Shown one piece after another: positions 1-7,451 of a DNA stretch of 10,351 nt. The stretch is from positions 1 to 10,351 of the forward strand of contig JAVQWQ010000083.1 in assembly GCA_033578915.1 (NCBI GenBank). The letters are read 5' to 3'. Under the pieces are notes generated by a model. That model made no database searches and was not told the origin of the DNA. It saw only the letters and a list, made by a program, of their open reading frames with translations. The stretch comes from UBA7692 sp033578915. GTDB taxonomy: Bacteria > Bacteroidota > Bacteroidia > Chitinophagales > LD1. How positions within the stretch are numbered: the stretch's first letter is position 1; each line of letters begins with the position of its first letter. A program made the position numbers and the translations under genes.

Positions 1-550
1 TCGCTCCACTGTATGCACTCGCGCCCATTGTAACGCTTCCAAATTGACATGCCGTCCTGTCCGGACCTGCGTCCGGCTTGGGCGTTACGTTTATCAGCAT
101 CGTGTCCGTACATCCCGATGCAGTATATACAAATCCATACGTGCCCGATGAACTCGCCGTGAACGATACGTTCCCTAATCCACCGCCTAAATTCGTCAAT
201 GTCGCGCCAGATGGATTGGCCGGTGAACTGCGCGCTGTCCATGTACCTGTACCCGGGCTGCCACTTATGTTTATCGTATCTCCTCCACACGCCGTGCGAT
301 CTGAACCCGCGTTCGGCTTGGCCGTTACCGTTACCAATGCCGTGTCGCAACATCCGCTGCCGCACCAGAAAAACATATACGTCCCAGATGTGCTGAATCC
401 AGTTATCGTTGTCGTGGCCGATGATGGCGTTGTGATCGTTGCACTGCCCGGATTGCCTGATGAGGCACTCCAGCTCGCTCCACTGTATGCACTCGCGCCC
501 ATCGTAACGCTTCCAAATTGACATGCCGTCCTGTCCGGACCTGCGTCCGG
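1..550 (-). repeat. 474-bp (158-codon) tandem repeat inside the giant protein gene
   Basis: Bases 1-76 match 475-550 with a single difference (29 versus 503), giving a period of 474 bp, exactly 158 codons. Each unit encodes one B module (about 78 residues, ending CGSGCCDTALVTVTAKP) and one A module (80 residues, ending DTMLINVTPKP). One full unit plus the start of the next is visible, and the array continues off the left edge. The near identity indicates recent duplication or gene conversion. The patch is clearly richer in GC than the rest of the gene: 50-60% in three 60-base lines counted by hand, against about 35-47% in two lines elsewhere. Confidence 0.85.
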
Positions 551-3331
551 CCTTTGGATAACGTTTACACTCAATGTACTAGTAGGAGAATTGCATCCAT
601 TAACAGTTATAAAAGCAGAATAAGTTCCGCCCATCCCTGTGTTTGCGTTAGGTCTTACAGGATTTTGGGAAGTAGAAGTAAATCCTCCAGGTCCACTCCA
701 ATTATATGTTGCCCCGCTCACAGAATTTGCAAATAAGCGTAGGGTATCTCCAGAGCATACCGGAGAATTGCTGCTAATTGTAGGACTTGAAGGATTGGAC
801 AAAACATTAACTCTTATCGTATCTGAAGCAGCGCAGCCTTGTCCTGGAGCTAAGGTATCAGTTACAGTCATGCAAAACAGATATGAGCCTGGAGAAGGTA
901 TAGATATTGTAACAGTATCGCGATTGAAAGGTATCGTATATGAACCAGAAATAGTGTTCCATTGAATTGAAAAACCAGCACCATAAACACTCCCAATTTG
1001 AGTTTGCTGATTTTGACAAATTGTTCTACTGGTGCCAGGGTTAGCAGTTAGGTTACAGGGACTGCTACAAGATGGAATTTTAGAGAATGCGGGAGGAGCT
1101 TGCACTTGCCTGAAATTTATAGAGGCAACAGCAACGTCATCTCCAAAAGACTGACAGGTAATATCTTCAATAATCAGAACAACTTGTGTCTGTGAAGGAC
1201 CAGTTGTATAGTAATAAGAGATTCTTCGATAAACATCAGGGCATTCATCAATCGTTACAGTTGGACCCAGTGGAACAAATGTACCGGAAATACCACTAGG
1301 GCTGGCACTAAATCTTATCGTAGGATCGAACTCAGTTCTAGTATTGTTAGGACACGGCCCCGGACTTGGCCTAATGAGATTATCAAAGTAGGCAAAGAAT
1401 TCATAAGTAGTATTTGGAGACAATCCAGTTATAGTTTGTCTCCACATAACGGGACGACAGGTGCCGCTGGCATATGGCCCTCCAATCGGATTAGATGAAC
1501 TGAAAGGACCTCCTGGGCCGGTATCGTAATATGCGTAAATTGTTTCACCTGATATTCCGTAAGCGGGGTCCCCAGTGAAAGAACGTGCAAAAAGTAAGGT
1601 TGTTGGCCAAGGTGGTGAATAATTATTATCACCTTGATTTAAAGCAAAGTTACCATCTGGAGGATATGGGCCGGAACCCGGAGGATTAGGACCGCCTGTG
1701 AAGGAATAATCAGAAGTAAAACCGGTATAACCTGCAGAAAAATTTCCATTTGTTACGAGATTAGGACCAAATGAATAAGATTTAACATCTATGATAAGAG
1801 TGCCTCGTATTGTCGGGCAACCGGAAGCAGTTAAATTAAACACTAAGGTGTCTTTTCCTGCAAACAGATTAGAATTTGGTCTATATAAAAATCTTCCTGT
1901 TGTTGGATTAGGACTACCTGTTCCGTTACTAAAGGGTTTCGTTACCGTGTAAGTACCACTACCTTCAAAATAATTCCCAAGATTAATCAATACCGAATCG
2001 CCAGCTCTTATGCTAGCTTCAAGCACTGAACCACATAAAGCTCTAGGACAATTATTACAACAGTAAATGGTGGATATCGTTACCGTATCAGATACTCTAA
2101 AACATCTTCCACCAGCCATTGTAGCCTCAACAGTATATTGCCCCGGAACTGATGTAGTGTATAAATTAGATGAGCCGCTTTGAACAATTGTTCCTCCTCG
2201 TCTAAAAATGTAATTTGACCATCCAGGTGTTGCAGACAAAGTTTCCGTACTACCCTGGCATATTCTAATTTGAGACGGACCTAAGTCTAGGGATGAAGGA
2301 GGGATTATAACTGTAACCGAAGTTGGTGCTCCGGAGCTCAGACATCCGTTTTGAACTGCATAAGCTGTGTAATTTCCACTTGCTTGTAAATAAGGATTAG
2401 TTACAACAGGATTTCGCGATGTACTTGTAAAACCAAGCGGACCAGTCCAAAAGTATGAGGTTGCACCGGAAACAACAGTTGCCGTTAATAATAATGTATC
2501 ACCTAAACATATAGGAGAATTATTAGAAGGTGTTGGGTTGGCAGGCTGAGGATTTCTTGAAACCAAAATACTATCTCTACAACCAGTTGATGTGGTTGTT
2601 AATATGAATGTATAATTTCCATTAGCTGTCATATTAGATACAGCACCAGTTGAAGCGTTTACAGTAGCAGACGCAGGACCTCCTCCAAAAGACCATGAAT
2701 TGCCGGAACCGGCCGCTCCAAGATTTATAGTTGTTGAAGGCTGACATATAAATGTATCGCGGCCAGCATTAGGAGCTGTGACAGTTATTAAAGCTGTATC
2801 GCAGCAGCCGCTGCCACACCAAAAAAAGGTATAAGTGCCATTTGCTGTAAAGCCGGCAATAGTTGTTGTCGGCGATGATGGAGATGTGATAGTAGCACTA
2901 CCGGGATTTGCTGAAGATGCACTCCATGTTGCTCCCGAATAAGCAGCAGCTGCCATCGTTGTGCTCCCAAAACGGCAAGCCGTTCTATCCGGACCAGCGT
3001 TTGGCTTGGCCGTTACATTGATGAGCATTGTGTCTCTACATGAACCTACTGTGTAAACAAAGGCAAAAGTGCCCGAAGCAGTATTAGTAAAACTTACCCG
3101 TGCACTTCCACTGCCCAAGCTTGTAAGGGTAGCACCCGATGGGTTTGGTGGAGATGTTCTTGCTGCCCATGTACCTGTGTTAGGTGTGCCTTGTAAAATA
3201 ATTGTATCTCCACCACAGGCATTTCTATCTGGACCAGCATTACACTGTGATAATATATTATTGGTGTAAATTATTTGTAAGAAGCATGTGAGAAGTACTA
3301 ATCGGAGGAGTTGTAATAGATGCTTTCTCAC
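1..3331 (-). CDS. Giant secreted multi-module repeat protein, N-terminal 1110 codons (3' end outside window)
   Basis: One frame stays open from a GTG at 3331 to the left edge; the nearest upstream in-frame stop is TAG at 3356-3358. GTG is chosen because it yields a signal peptide: basic MRKH, a Leu-rich core, and probable cleavage near residues 28-30. Modules by residue: A1 31-110 and B1 111-187 (both open NAGPDR.AC); a divergent relative 188-262; Ig-like 263-345; a second Ig-like to 422; a Cys-rich linker YCCNNCPRALCG at 423-434; a cadherin-like module to about 517; a lectin or jelly-roll-like domain opening NLVTNGNF at 524 to about 742; PKD-like to about 842; Ig-like to 927; B2 929-1006, A2 1007-1086, then B3 cut by the edge. 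This is typical of Bacteroidota cell-surface adhesins. A T9SS sorting domain would lie outside the window, so secretion route and adhesion role are inferred. The gene stands alone, 353 bp from the next. No specific ligand can be named. Confidence 0.85.
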   Translation of the reverse strand, partial: MRKHLLQLLRLVLLTCFLQIIYTNNILSQCNAGPDRNACGGDTIILQGTPNTGTWAARTSPPNPSGATLTSLGSGSARVSFTNTASGTFAFVYTVGSCRDTMLINVTAKPNAGPDRTACRFGSTTMAAAAYSGATWSASSANPGSATITSPSSPTTTIAGFTANGTYTFFWCGSGCCDTALITVTAPNAGRDTFICQPSTTINLGAAGSGNSWSFGGGPASATVNASTGAVSNMTANGNYTFILTTTSTGCRDSILVSRNPQPANPTPSNNSPICLGDTLLLTATVVSGATSYFWTGPLGFTSTSRNPVVTNPYLQASGNYTAYAVQNGCLSSGAPTSVTVIIPPSSLDLGPSQIRICQGSTETLSATPGWSNYIFRRGGTIVQSGSSNLYTTSVPGQYTVEATMAGGRCFRVSDTVTISTIYCCNNCPRALCGSVLEASIRAGDSVLINLGNYFEGSGTYTVTKPFSNGTGSPNPTTGRFLYRPNSNLFAGKDTLVFNLTASGCPTIRGTLIIDVKSYSFGPNLVTNGNFSAGYTGFTSDYSFTGGPNPPGSGPYPPDGNFALNQGDNNYSPPWPTTLLFARSFTGDPAYGISGETIYAYYDTGPGGPFSSSNPIGGPYASGTCRPVMWRQTITGLSPNTTYEFFAYFDNLIRPSPGPCPNNTRTEFDPTIRFSASPSGISGTFVPLGPTVTIDECPDVYRRISYYYTTGPSQTQVVLIIEDITCQSFGDDVAVASINFRQVQAPPAFSKIPSCSSPCNLTANPGTSRTICQNQQTQIGSVYGAGFSIQWNTISGSYTIPFNRDTVTISIPSPGSYLFCMTVTDTLAPGQGCAASDTIRVNVLSNPSSPTISSNSPVCSGDTLRLFANSVSGATYNWSGPGGFTSTSQNPVRPNANTGMGGTYSAFITVNGCNSPTSTLSVNVIQRPDAGPDRTACQFGSVTMGASAYSGASWSASSGNPGSATITTPSSATTTITGFSTSGTYMFFWCGSGCCDTALVTVTAKPNAGSDRTACGGDTINISGSPGTGTWTARSSPANPSGATLTNLGGGLGNVSFTASSSGTYGFVYTASGCTDTMLINVTPKPDAGPDRTACQFGSVTMGASAYSGA
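2771..3241 (-). repeat. Diverged N-terminal copy of the A-B module pair
   Basis: This stretch encodes residues 31-187, an A module followed by a B module. By hand alignment A1 matches A2 without gaps over 80 residues at about 69% identity, and B1 matches B2 at about 80%. The DNA is much less similar than the protein because synonymous codons differ: A1-B1 uses mostly ACA and ACT for threonine, while the left-edge array uses mostly ACG. The copy marks the N-terminal end of the mature protein and is separated from the left-edge array by about 740 residues of unrelated modules. Confidence 0.75.
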
Positions 3332-3341
3332 AATAAAATAA

Positions 3342-3359
3342 TTAGCTTTTTTTTGCTAA
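3342..3359 (-). promoter_or_regulatory. Small hairpin with A8 loop just upstream of the giant gene's GTG start
   Basis: On the minus strand TTAGC is followed by eight A residues and then GCTAA, giving a 5-bp stem with an all-A loop. It ends 10 nt before the GTG start at 3331, with the U-rich stretch TTATTTTATT between. Bacteroidota rely little on Shine-Dalgarno pairing and often have A-rich leaders, so a presented poly-A loop could help ribosome binding. That role is inference; the stem is short and AT-rich. Confidence 0.3.
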
Positions 3360-3386
3360 AATATCCTAGCAACTTGATTAGACATG

Positions 3387-3419
3387 AAAAAGGCAGAATT
3401 GTTTCTAAACAACCTTTTT
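3387..3419. terminator. Stacked hairpin, possible bidirectional terminator or leader element
   Basis: An outer stem AAAAAGG/CCTTTTT (3387-3393 with 3413-3419) encloses an inner stem TTGTTT/AAACAA (3399-3404 with 3407-3412). Five unpaired bases, CAGAA, lie on one side. Either strand gives a hairpin ending in five U residues, as in an intrinsic terminator, although the U tract is part of the stem and only two G-C pairs sit in the outer arm. It lies 265 bp past the aldehyde dehydrogenase stop and about 56 bp before the giant gene's start, so it could end the first transcript or sit in the leader of the second. Confidence 0.4.
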
Positions 3420-3684
3420 ATAGAAATACAGAAAATAGACATTAATAAATTTCTCCAAAATGTTAGATTTTACTAGTGATTTGATTAGTTATTGAAAATC
3501 AATTTATACAACTTTTAATCAGTGTTTTTTTAGCTATAAATCTCTTTTTAAATACATGAAAAGTTTTCATCACAATGAAAGGAAATAAATTAAGGAGACT
3601 CGCAAATTAAGATTACTAAAATTTGAGTTTTGTGTGCCGGAGTTGAGATTAAATTGAATTCTTATTTAAAACATTTGCTGGAAT

Positions 3685-5211
3685 TTAAACATCAAACTTA
3701 ATCCCTTGCGCAAGAGGCAGTTCATTTCCGAAATTAATGGTGTTTGTTTGCCGGCGCATGTATGCCTTCCAACTGTCGCTGCCGCTTTCTCTTCCACCAC
3801 CGGTTTCTTTTTCGCCTCCGAAAGCTCCGCCAATTTCAGCGCCCGAAGTGCCGATATTTACATTAGCGATACCGCAATCGCTGCCGTTGCAGGAAAGAAA
3901 ATATTCGGCTTCTCGCAAATTATTTGTCATAATAGCTGAGCTTAATCCTTGCACAACCCCGTTTTGCATAGCGATTGCATCATCCAAATTTTTATAAGAC
4001 ATTATATACAGAATCGGGGCAAAAGTTTCCTGCTGCACTATAGGCATGTTGTTGGTCGCTTCAATAATACATGGTTTGACATAACATCCACTCTCGTATT
4101 TCTTTCCCGTTAAAACACCTCCTTCTACCCATATTTTTCCTCCTTGACGTAGCGCTTCTTGAATAGCTGCCTCATACGCCCTGACGGCAGCTTTATCTAT
4201 TAGCGGCCCAACATGATTTTTTTCATCTAAGGGATTGCCAATCTTTAATTGAGCATAGATTTTTTTGAGGCGCTGTTTCACTTCATCGTAAATCAATTCA
4301 TGTACAATCAGCCTTCGCGTTGTAGTGCAGCGTTGTCCAGCAGTGCCAACCGCACCAAAAACTACTGCTCTCGTTGCCAAATCCAGGTCAGCATCCGGCG
4401 TGATGATTATTGCATTGTTTCCACCCAATTCAAGTAAACTTTTGCCCAACCTTGCGGCAACGGCAGTGGCTACCGAACGCCCCATACGCACACTGCCAGT
4501 AGCGCTTACCAGCGGTACACGCGTATCGTGGCTTATCCACTCTCCCACCTTGTAGTCACCTGCCACTAAACAAGAAATTCCTTCCGGCAAATTGTTTTTA
4601 GCAAATACTTTAGAAACAATTTTTTGGCATGCTACTGCACACAACGGTGTTTTTTCCGATGGCTTCCAGACACACACATTACCACAGATCCATGCTATCA
4701 TGCTGTTCCAACTCCAAACGGCTACCGGGAAATTAAAAGCTGAGATAATTCCAACTACACCTAGAGGGTGCCATTGTTCAAACATCCTATGCTGTGGGCG
4801 CTCACTATGCATGGTTAATCCATACAACTGACGCGACAAACCGACTGCATAATCGGCTATATCTATCATTTCCTGCACCTCTCCCAAGCCTTCCTGAAGA
4901 CTTTTTCCCATTTCATAACTTACTAAAGCTCCAAGTTCTTTTTTGTATTTGCGCAGCTCATTTCCTACTTGACGAATTATTTCTCCTCGCTTAGGAGCAG
5001 GAATATTTCGCCAGACAAGAAAAGCCTTTTGTGCAGCGTTTATAACTCTCTCGTAATCTTTCGATGATGCAGATGTTACACTTCCTACTAGTTTGCCGTC
5101 AACAGGAGAATAACTTTCTATTATCGGTCCCGAAGCTTTAAATGCCTTTATACCAGTACTTACCCCTGATTCTTGCTTAGAAATGCCAAGATCTTTTAAT
5201 AAGTTTTTCAT
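3685..5211 (-). CDS. ALDH7-family aldehyde dehydrogenase (probable L-aminoadipate-semialdehyde dehydrogenase)
   Basis: A 508-residue soluble NAD(P)-dependent aldehyde dehydrogenase of full family length. Visible landmarks: AFNFP with N160, WKPSEKT with K183, general base E262 in LLELGGNN, catalytic C295 in GTAGQRCTTTRR, E395 in QETFAP, and near the C-terminus the antiquitin signature GGAFGGEKETGGGRESGSDS followed by PLAQGIKF. That signature, and Arg just before the catalytic Cys, mark ALDH7, whose known role is oxidising 2-aminoadipate semialdehyde (piperideine-6-carboxylate) in lysine breakdown. I start at ATG 5211 (MKNLLKDLGI); a GTG at 5232 would add seven residues with nothing to recommend it. 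It is last of four same-strand genes, 106 nt after its neighbour, so it may be co-transcribed or have its own promoter. No other lysine-catabolic gene is in view, so substrate rests on family membership. Confidence 0.9.
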   Translation of the reverse strand: MKNLLKDLGISKQESGVSTGIKAFKASGPIIESYSPVDGKLVGSVTSASSKDYERVINAAQKAFLVWRNIPAPKRGEIIRQVGNELRKYKKELGALVSYEMGKSLQEGLGEVQEMIDIADYAVGLSRQLYGLTMHSERPQHRMFEQWHPLGVVGIISAFNFPVAVWSWNSMIAWICGNVCVWKPSEKTPLCAVACQKIVSKVFAKNNLPEGISCLVAGDYKVGEWISHDTRVPLVSATGSVRMGRSVATAVAARLGKSLLELGGNNAIIITPDADLDLATRAVVFGAVGTAGQRCTTTRRLIVHELIYDEVKQRLKKIYAQLKIGNPLDEKNHVGPLIDKAAVRAYEAAIQEALRQGGKIWVEGGVLTGKKYESGCYVKPCIIEATNNMPIVQQETFAPILYIMSYKNLDDAIAMQNGVVQGLSSAIMTNNLREAEYFLSCNGSDCGIANVNIGTSGAEIGGAFGGEKETGGGRESGSDSWKAYMRRQTNTINFGNELPLAQGIKFDV

Positions 5212-5317
5212 ATATGCAGGTCTTATAAACACAAAAAAAAGATTTATCCTTCAAATTTGTGTTTCAATACTTTCTCATAAAGCATTGGGGTTCCCATTAG
5301 CAACAAGAGTAAAAATA

Positions 5318-5929
5318 TTATTTAGCAGGATTACTCACCCGTTTCATTCTTATAGTTGCGATGGGCGTTCGAAAGAGCATTTCATCTATTTTACCATCTC
5401 GATATATGTATTCGTTCTCATTTCCATCTTTTGTAGTGAACTTGTAATGGCCATCATTTATTTTTTCAAGATTAGCAGTAAACAGCTGGGCCTCGAAATA
5501 TATTTTTGAAACATTTACAGGCTCCTTGAAATATAAAGTCATCAAGCCAGGATAGTTTTCAGGAATTACATTTCGTGTGCCGCTTTTGGTTGTAGCGATA
5601 TATTGCTTACCGTCAAAAATAAGTTCTGTGAAATATTTGCGGTTTTTATTTAGATCATCATAGTAATACACATAAAATAATTTGTCGCGAACATATCTTA
5701 CCCTGATGTGCGAAACATCTTCATACTCCATCCAAAGTATCTTTGCCTTTGAATAGCTATGTAATATGTATTCAACCGTATCATTTATAAGTTCTTTCGA
5801 AACACTCATAACTCCTATTTTATTACCCAATAAAAAGACATCAAAATGCAGCTTTTCTTTAGAAAAAGATGATGCACATAAAGTGCTTGAGAACAAAAAC
5901 AATACAACAATTGTAAATAAAGTTCTCAA
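5318..5929 (-). CDS. Small exported protein of unknown function (DUF3108/DUF6134-like)
   Basis: 203 residues. The N-terminus MRTLFTIVVLFLFSSTLCAS is a clear signal peptide, with likely cleavage around residue 19-20; the Cys there does not sit in a good lipobox, so a periplasmic rather than lipid-anchored protein is expected. The rest is rich in alternating hydrophobic, aromatic and charged residues, for example VRYVRDKLFYVYYYDD and ELIFDGKQYIATTKSG, which suggests an all-beta fold like the DUF3108/DUF6134 group; that assignment is by look and from memory. The start is TTG at 5929; the first downstream Met would remove the signal peptide. It begins 16 nt after the FAD oxidoreductase stop, so it is almost certainly in the same transcript and may act on the same product in the envelope. 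Confidence 0.75.
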   Translation of the reverse strand: MRTLFTIVVLFLFSSTLCASSFSKEKLHFDVFLLGNKIGVMSVSKELINDTVEYILHSYSKAKILWMEYEDVSHIRVRYVRDKLFYVYYYDDLNKNRKYFTELIFDGKQYIATTKSGTRNVIPENYPGLMTLYFKEPVNVSKIYFEAQLFTANLEKINDGHYKFTTKDGNENEYIYRDGKIDEMLFRTPIATIRMKRVSNPAK

Positions 5930-5945
5930 TTTTAAGAATTGGTTT

Positions 5946-7451
5946 TTATGCTAATAAACCTCTTTCAGGAACAGCGAACAATTGGTTTTCACACAATCCT
6001 TCATTTTTCATGATATAATTGGCTGCGAGAGCTCCGGTTGTGTAAGCTGCCTCCATCAGCATGAACGGGTGCGAGGTTTTAACCCAATCGCCTGCGAGAA
6101 ATAAACCAGGGATTTCAGTCCTGGTTTCCGGGCGTTGCCCATATAGTGATGTATGATAAGCCGTGAAGTCGTCTTTGATCTGAAAATATTCATGTACTAT
6201 TTTAAATCCTTTGAGTTCGGGAAGGTAGTGAAAAAGCTCATCCAAGAAAGCATTTTTTATCTCTCTTTCTCTTGCTAAATTTTCTGGCAGCGCATAGCTA
6301 TGCAACTCAAAAATTCCTCCTCCATTTTTTTTACTCCATTCAACAGATGATTGTTCAAACCGATGATAGAACGAAATAGAATCCAAACAACGAAACCGGT
6401 CTGTAAAAACAAAATATGGATAAGCTCCATTTTCAAATCTATCTGTCCAGACACGCCACAAGGCATAGCGCGCAGAAGTTTTCAGTGACATTGCCTTTGA
6501 GTAAAAATCTTTGAACTGATGCAGAGAAGGCGATTTTGATATGATAATCGGCACATGCTTTACGTCTGCTGCCAAAACACAATAATCAAACCACTCATTG
6601 CATATATTGAATTTTCCATCTTGATAAAGTATGTTTTCAACTTCGCTATTTAAGTATATCTCTGCATGATGCTCTCGGAGAAATTTCATTACAGGCTGAA
6701 TAAAAGAAAACTGAAAATCATCATTGAGAACATCGTAGAGTAGCCCCTGATCATTGCTCAGAAAATAAAAGTGGAAACTTTTGATAAGCTCTGCTGTACT
6801 CATTTGATGCGGCTCGGCAAAGAATGCTCGTGCAAAAGAAGCAAACACACGTTGCATTTTAGGAGGCACTCGGGTTAAACGGATAAATTCACTTAAAGGC
6901 ATGTTATCGTAGTTGCGAAAAGTGTTTCGCTCATCGTACCTGAATAGATCAAGCAATCGTAAATCATAGCGGTTTAGGAGCATGTCCCGATAGCGTACCA
7001 CGCCCAAGTTAGCCATGCTCAACACGTTGAAGAACGGAGTGTTATCAATGTTTTTGAAACTTTGTCTGGAGCCATCCGCATAAAGTATCAGATAATCATC
7101 TATTGGTATAAGGTACTGAGCGCTACCAATTTTTTGCATGAATGAAAGCAAGTTGTAGTACTGGCGGAAAAAAGCATGGAAGCCATGTTCTGTTCTTAAT
7201 GTTTCACCATTGGATTCAAAAGTCCAAGAGCCAAGCTTTCCACCCAGATAACTGCATTTTTCAAATAACTTAACTGAGAAGCCCCGCTCTGCCAGATTAG
7301 CTGCAGCCGAGAGGCCTGCGATTCCACCCCCAATCACTGCAACAGATTTTTGATAACTAAGCCTAAAAGGCAAATTTGTATCCGGCTTATTTAATGCGAC
7401 TTTGTAATGCTGTAGCCTTTTCGCAATCTTCCGCTTCAACCATTTCTTCAT
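5946..7451 (-). CDS. FAD-dependent oxidoreductase, CrtU/CruE-like (carotenoid desaturase superfamily)
   Basis: 501 residues. A dinucleotide-binding motif VAVIGGGIAGLSAAANLAER at 37-56, Glu64 in LFEK at the end of the second strand, the YLGGKLGSW loop, EHGFHAFFRQYYNLL near 88-102, and the C-terminal FAD-contacting block PGLFLAGDWVKTSHPFMLMEAA from about 448 place it in the phytoene-desaturase/amine-oxidase superfamily. The HGFHAFFRQYY block is, as I recall it, typical of CrtU/CruE (isorenieratene synthase type), which desaturate a beta-ionone ring and shift a methyl to make an aromatic end ring. No phytoene synthase or cyclase gene is near, so the substrate is open. The start overlaps the upstream Rieske gene by 65 nt; a TTG at 7373 (MPFRLSYQKS) would avoid this, but the basic leader MKKWLKRKIAKRLQHYK looks like a genuine membrane-associating segment. 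Coupled to its neighbours on both sides. Confidence 0.8.
   Translation of the reverse strand: MKKWLKRKIAKRLQHYKVALNKPDTNLPFRLSYQKSVAVIGGGIAGLSAAANLAERGFSVKLFEKCSYLGGKLGSWTFESNGETLRTEHGFHAFFRQYYNLLSFMQKIGSAQYLIPIDDYLILYADGSRQSFKNIDNTPFFNVLSMANLGVVRYRDMLLNRYDLRLLDLFRYDERNTFRNYDNMPLSEFIRLTRVPPKMQRVFASFARAFFAEPHQMSTAELIKSFHFYFLSNDQGLLYDVLNDDFQFSFIQPVMKFLREHHAEIYLNSEVENILYQDGKFNICNEWFDYCVLAADVKHVPIIISKSPSLHQFKDFYSKAMSLKTSARYALWRVWTDRFENGAYPYFVFTDRFRCLDSISFYHRFEQSSVEWSKKNGGGIFELHSYALPENLAREREIKNAFLDELFHYLPELKGFKIVHEYFQIKDDFTAYHTSLYGQRPETRTEIPGLFLAGDWVKTSHPFMLMEAAYTTGALAANYIMKNEGLCENQLFAVPERGLLA

Larger units (their letters stand above)
3332..3684. other. Non-coding spacer between the aldehyde dehydrogenase and giant repeat protein genes
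   Basis: No plausible gene lies here on either strand. It is strongly AT-rich. It should hold the 3' end of the aldehyde dehydrogenase transcript and the promoter and leader of the giant gene, both on the minus strand. Two hairpins are listed separately. There is also a near-perfect palindrome at 3556-3570 (ATGAAAA, central G, TTTTCAT), which could be an operator or chance in AT-rich DNA. I found no full TTTG/TAnnTTTG promoter pair; the best -7 look-alike on the minus strand, TTAATTTG, has one mismatch and no partner. Confidence 0.6.

Noticed and set aside
1..550. CRISPR array or mobile-element repeat
   Set aside because: The repeat is in-frame, 474 bp long without spacers, and encodes protein modules; no cas gene, transposase or terminal inverted repeats are seen.
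78..965. Plus-strand open frames over the repeat region (78-521, 518-736, 639-965)
   Set aside because: They are antisense to the continuous 1110-codon minus-strand gene, with low-complexity translations; the minus-strand reading gives recognisable modules throughout.
1429..2970. Short minus-strand frames at 1429-1632 and 2788-2970
   Set aside because: They lie in another frame inside the giant gene and have no family resemblance or signal.
3706..4994. Several plus-strand frames of 60-90 codons opposite the aldehyde dehydrogenase
   Set aside because: Shadows of a well-conserved 508-residue enzyme on the other strand.
5281..5302. GGGGTTCCC hairpin between the exported protein and the aldehyde dehydrogenase
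   Set aside because: Only a 3-4 bp stem with a tiny loop and no U tract; too weak to call a terminator.
5183..5509. Plus-strand 108-codon frame spanning the gap between the aldehyde dehydrogenase and the exported protein
   Set aside because: Overlaps two supported minus-strand genes at their ends and shows no signal peptide, motif or promoter of its own.
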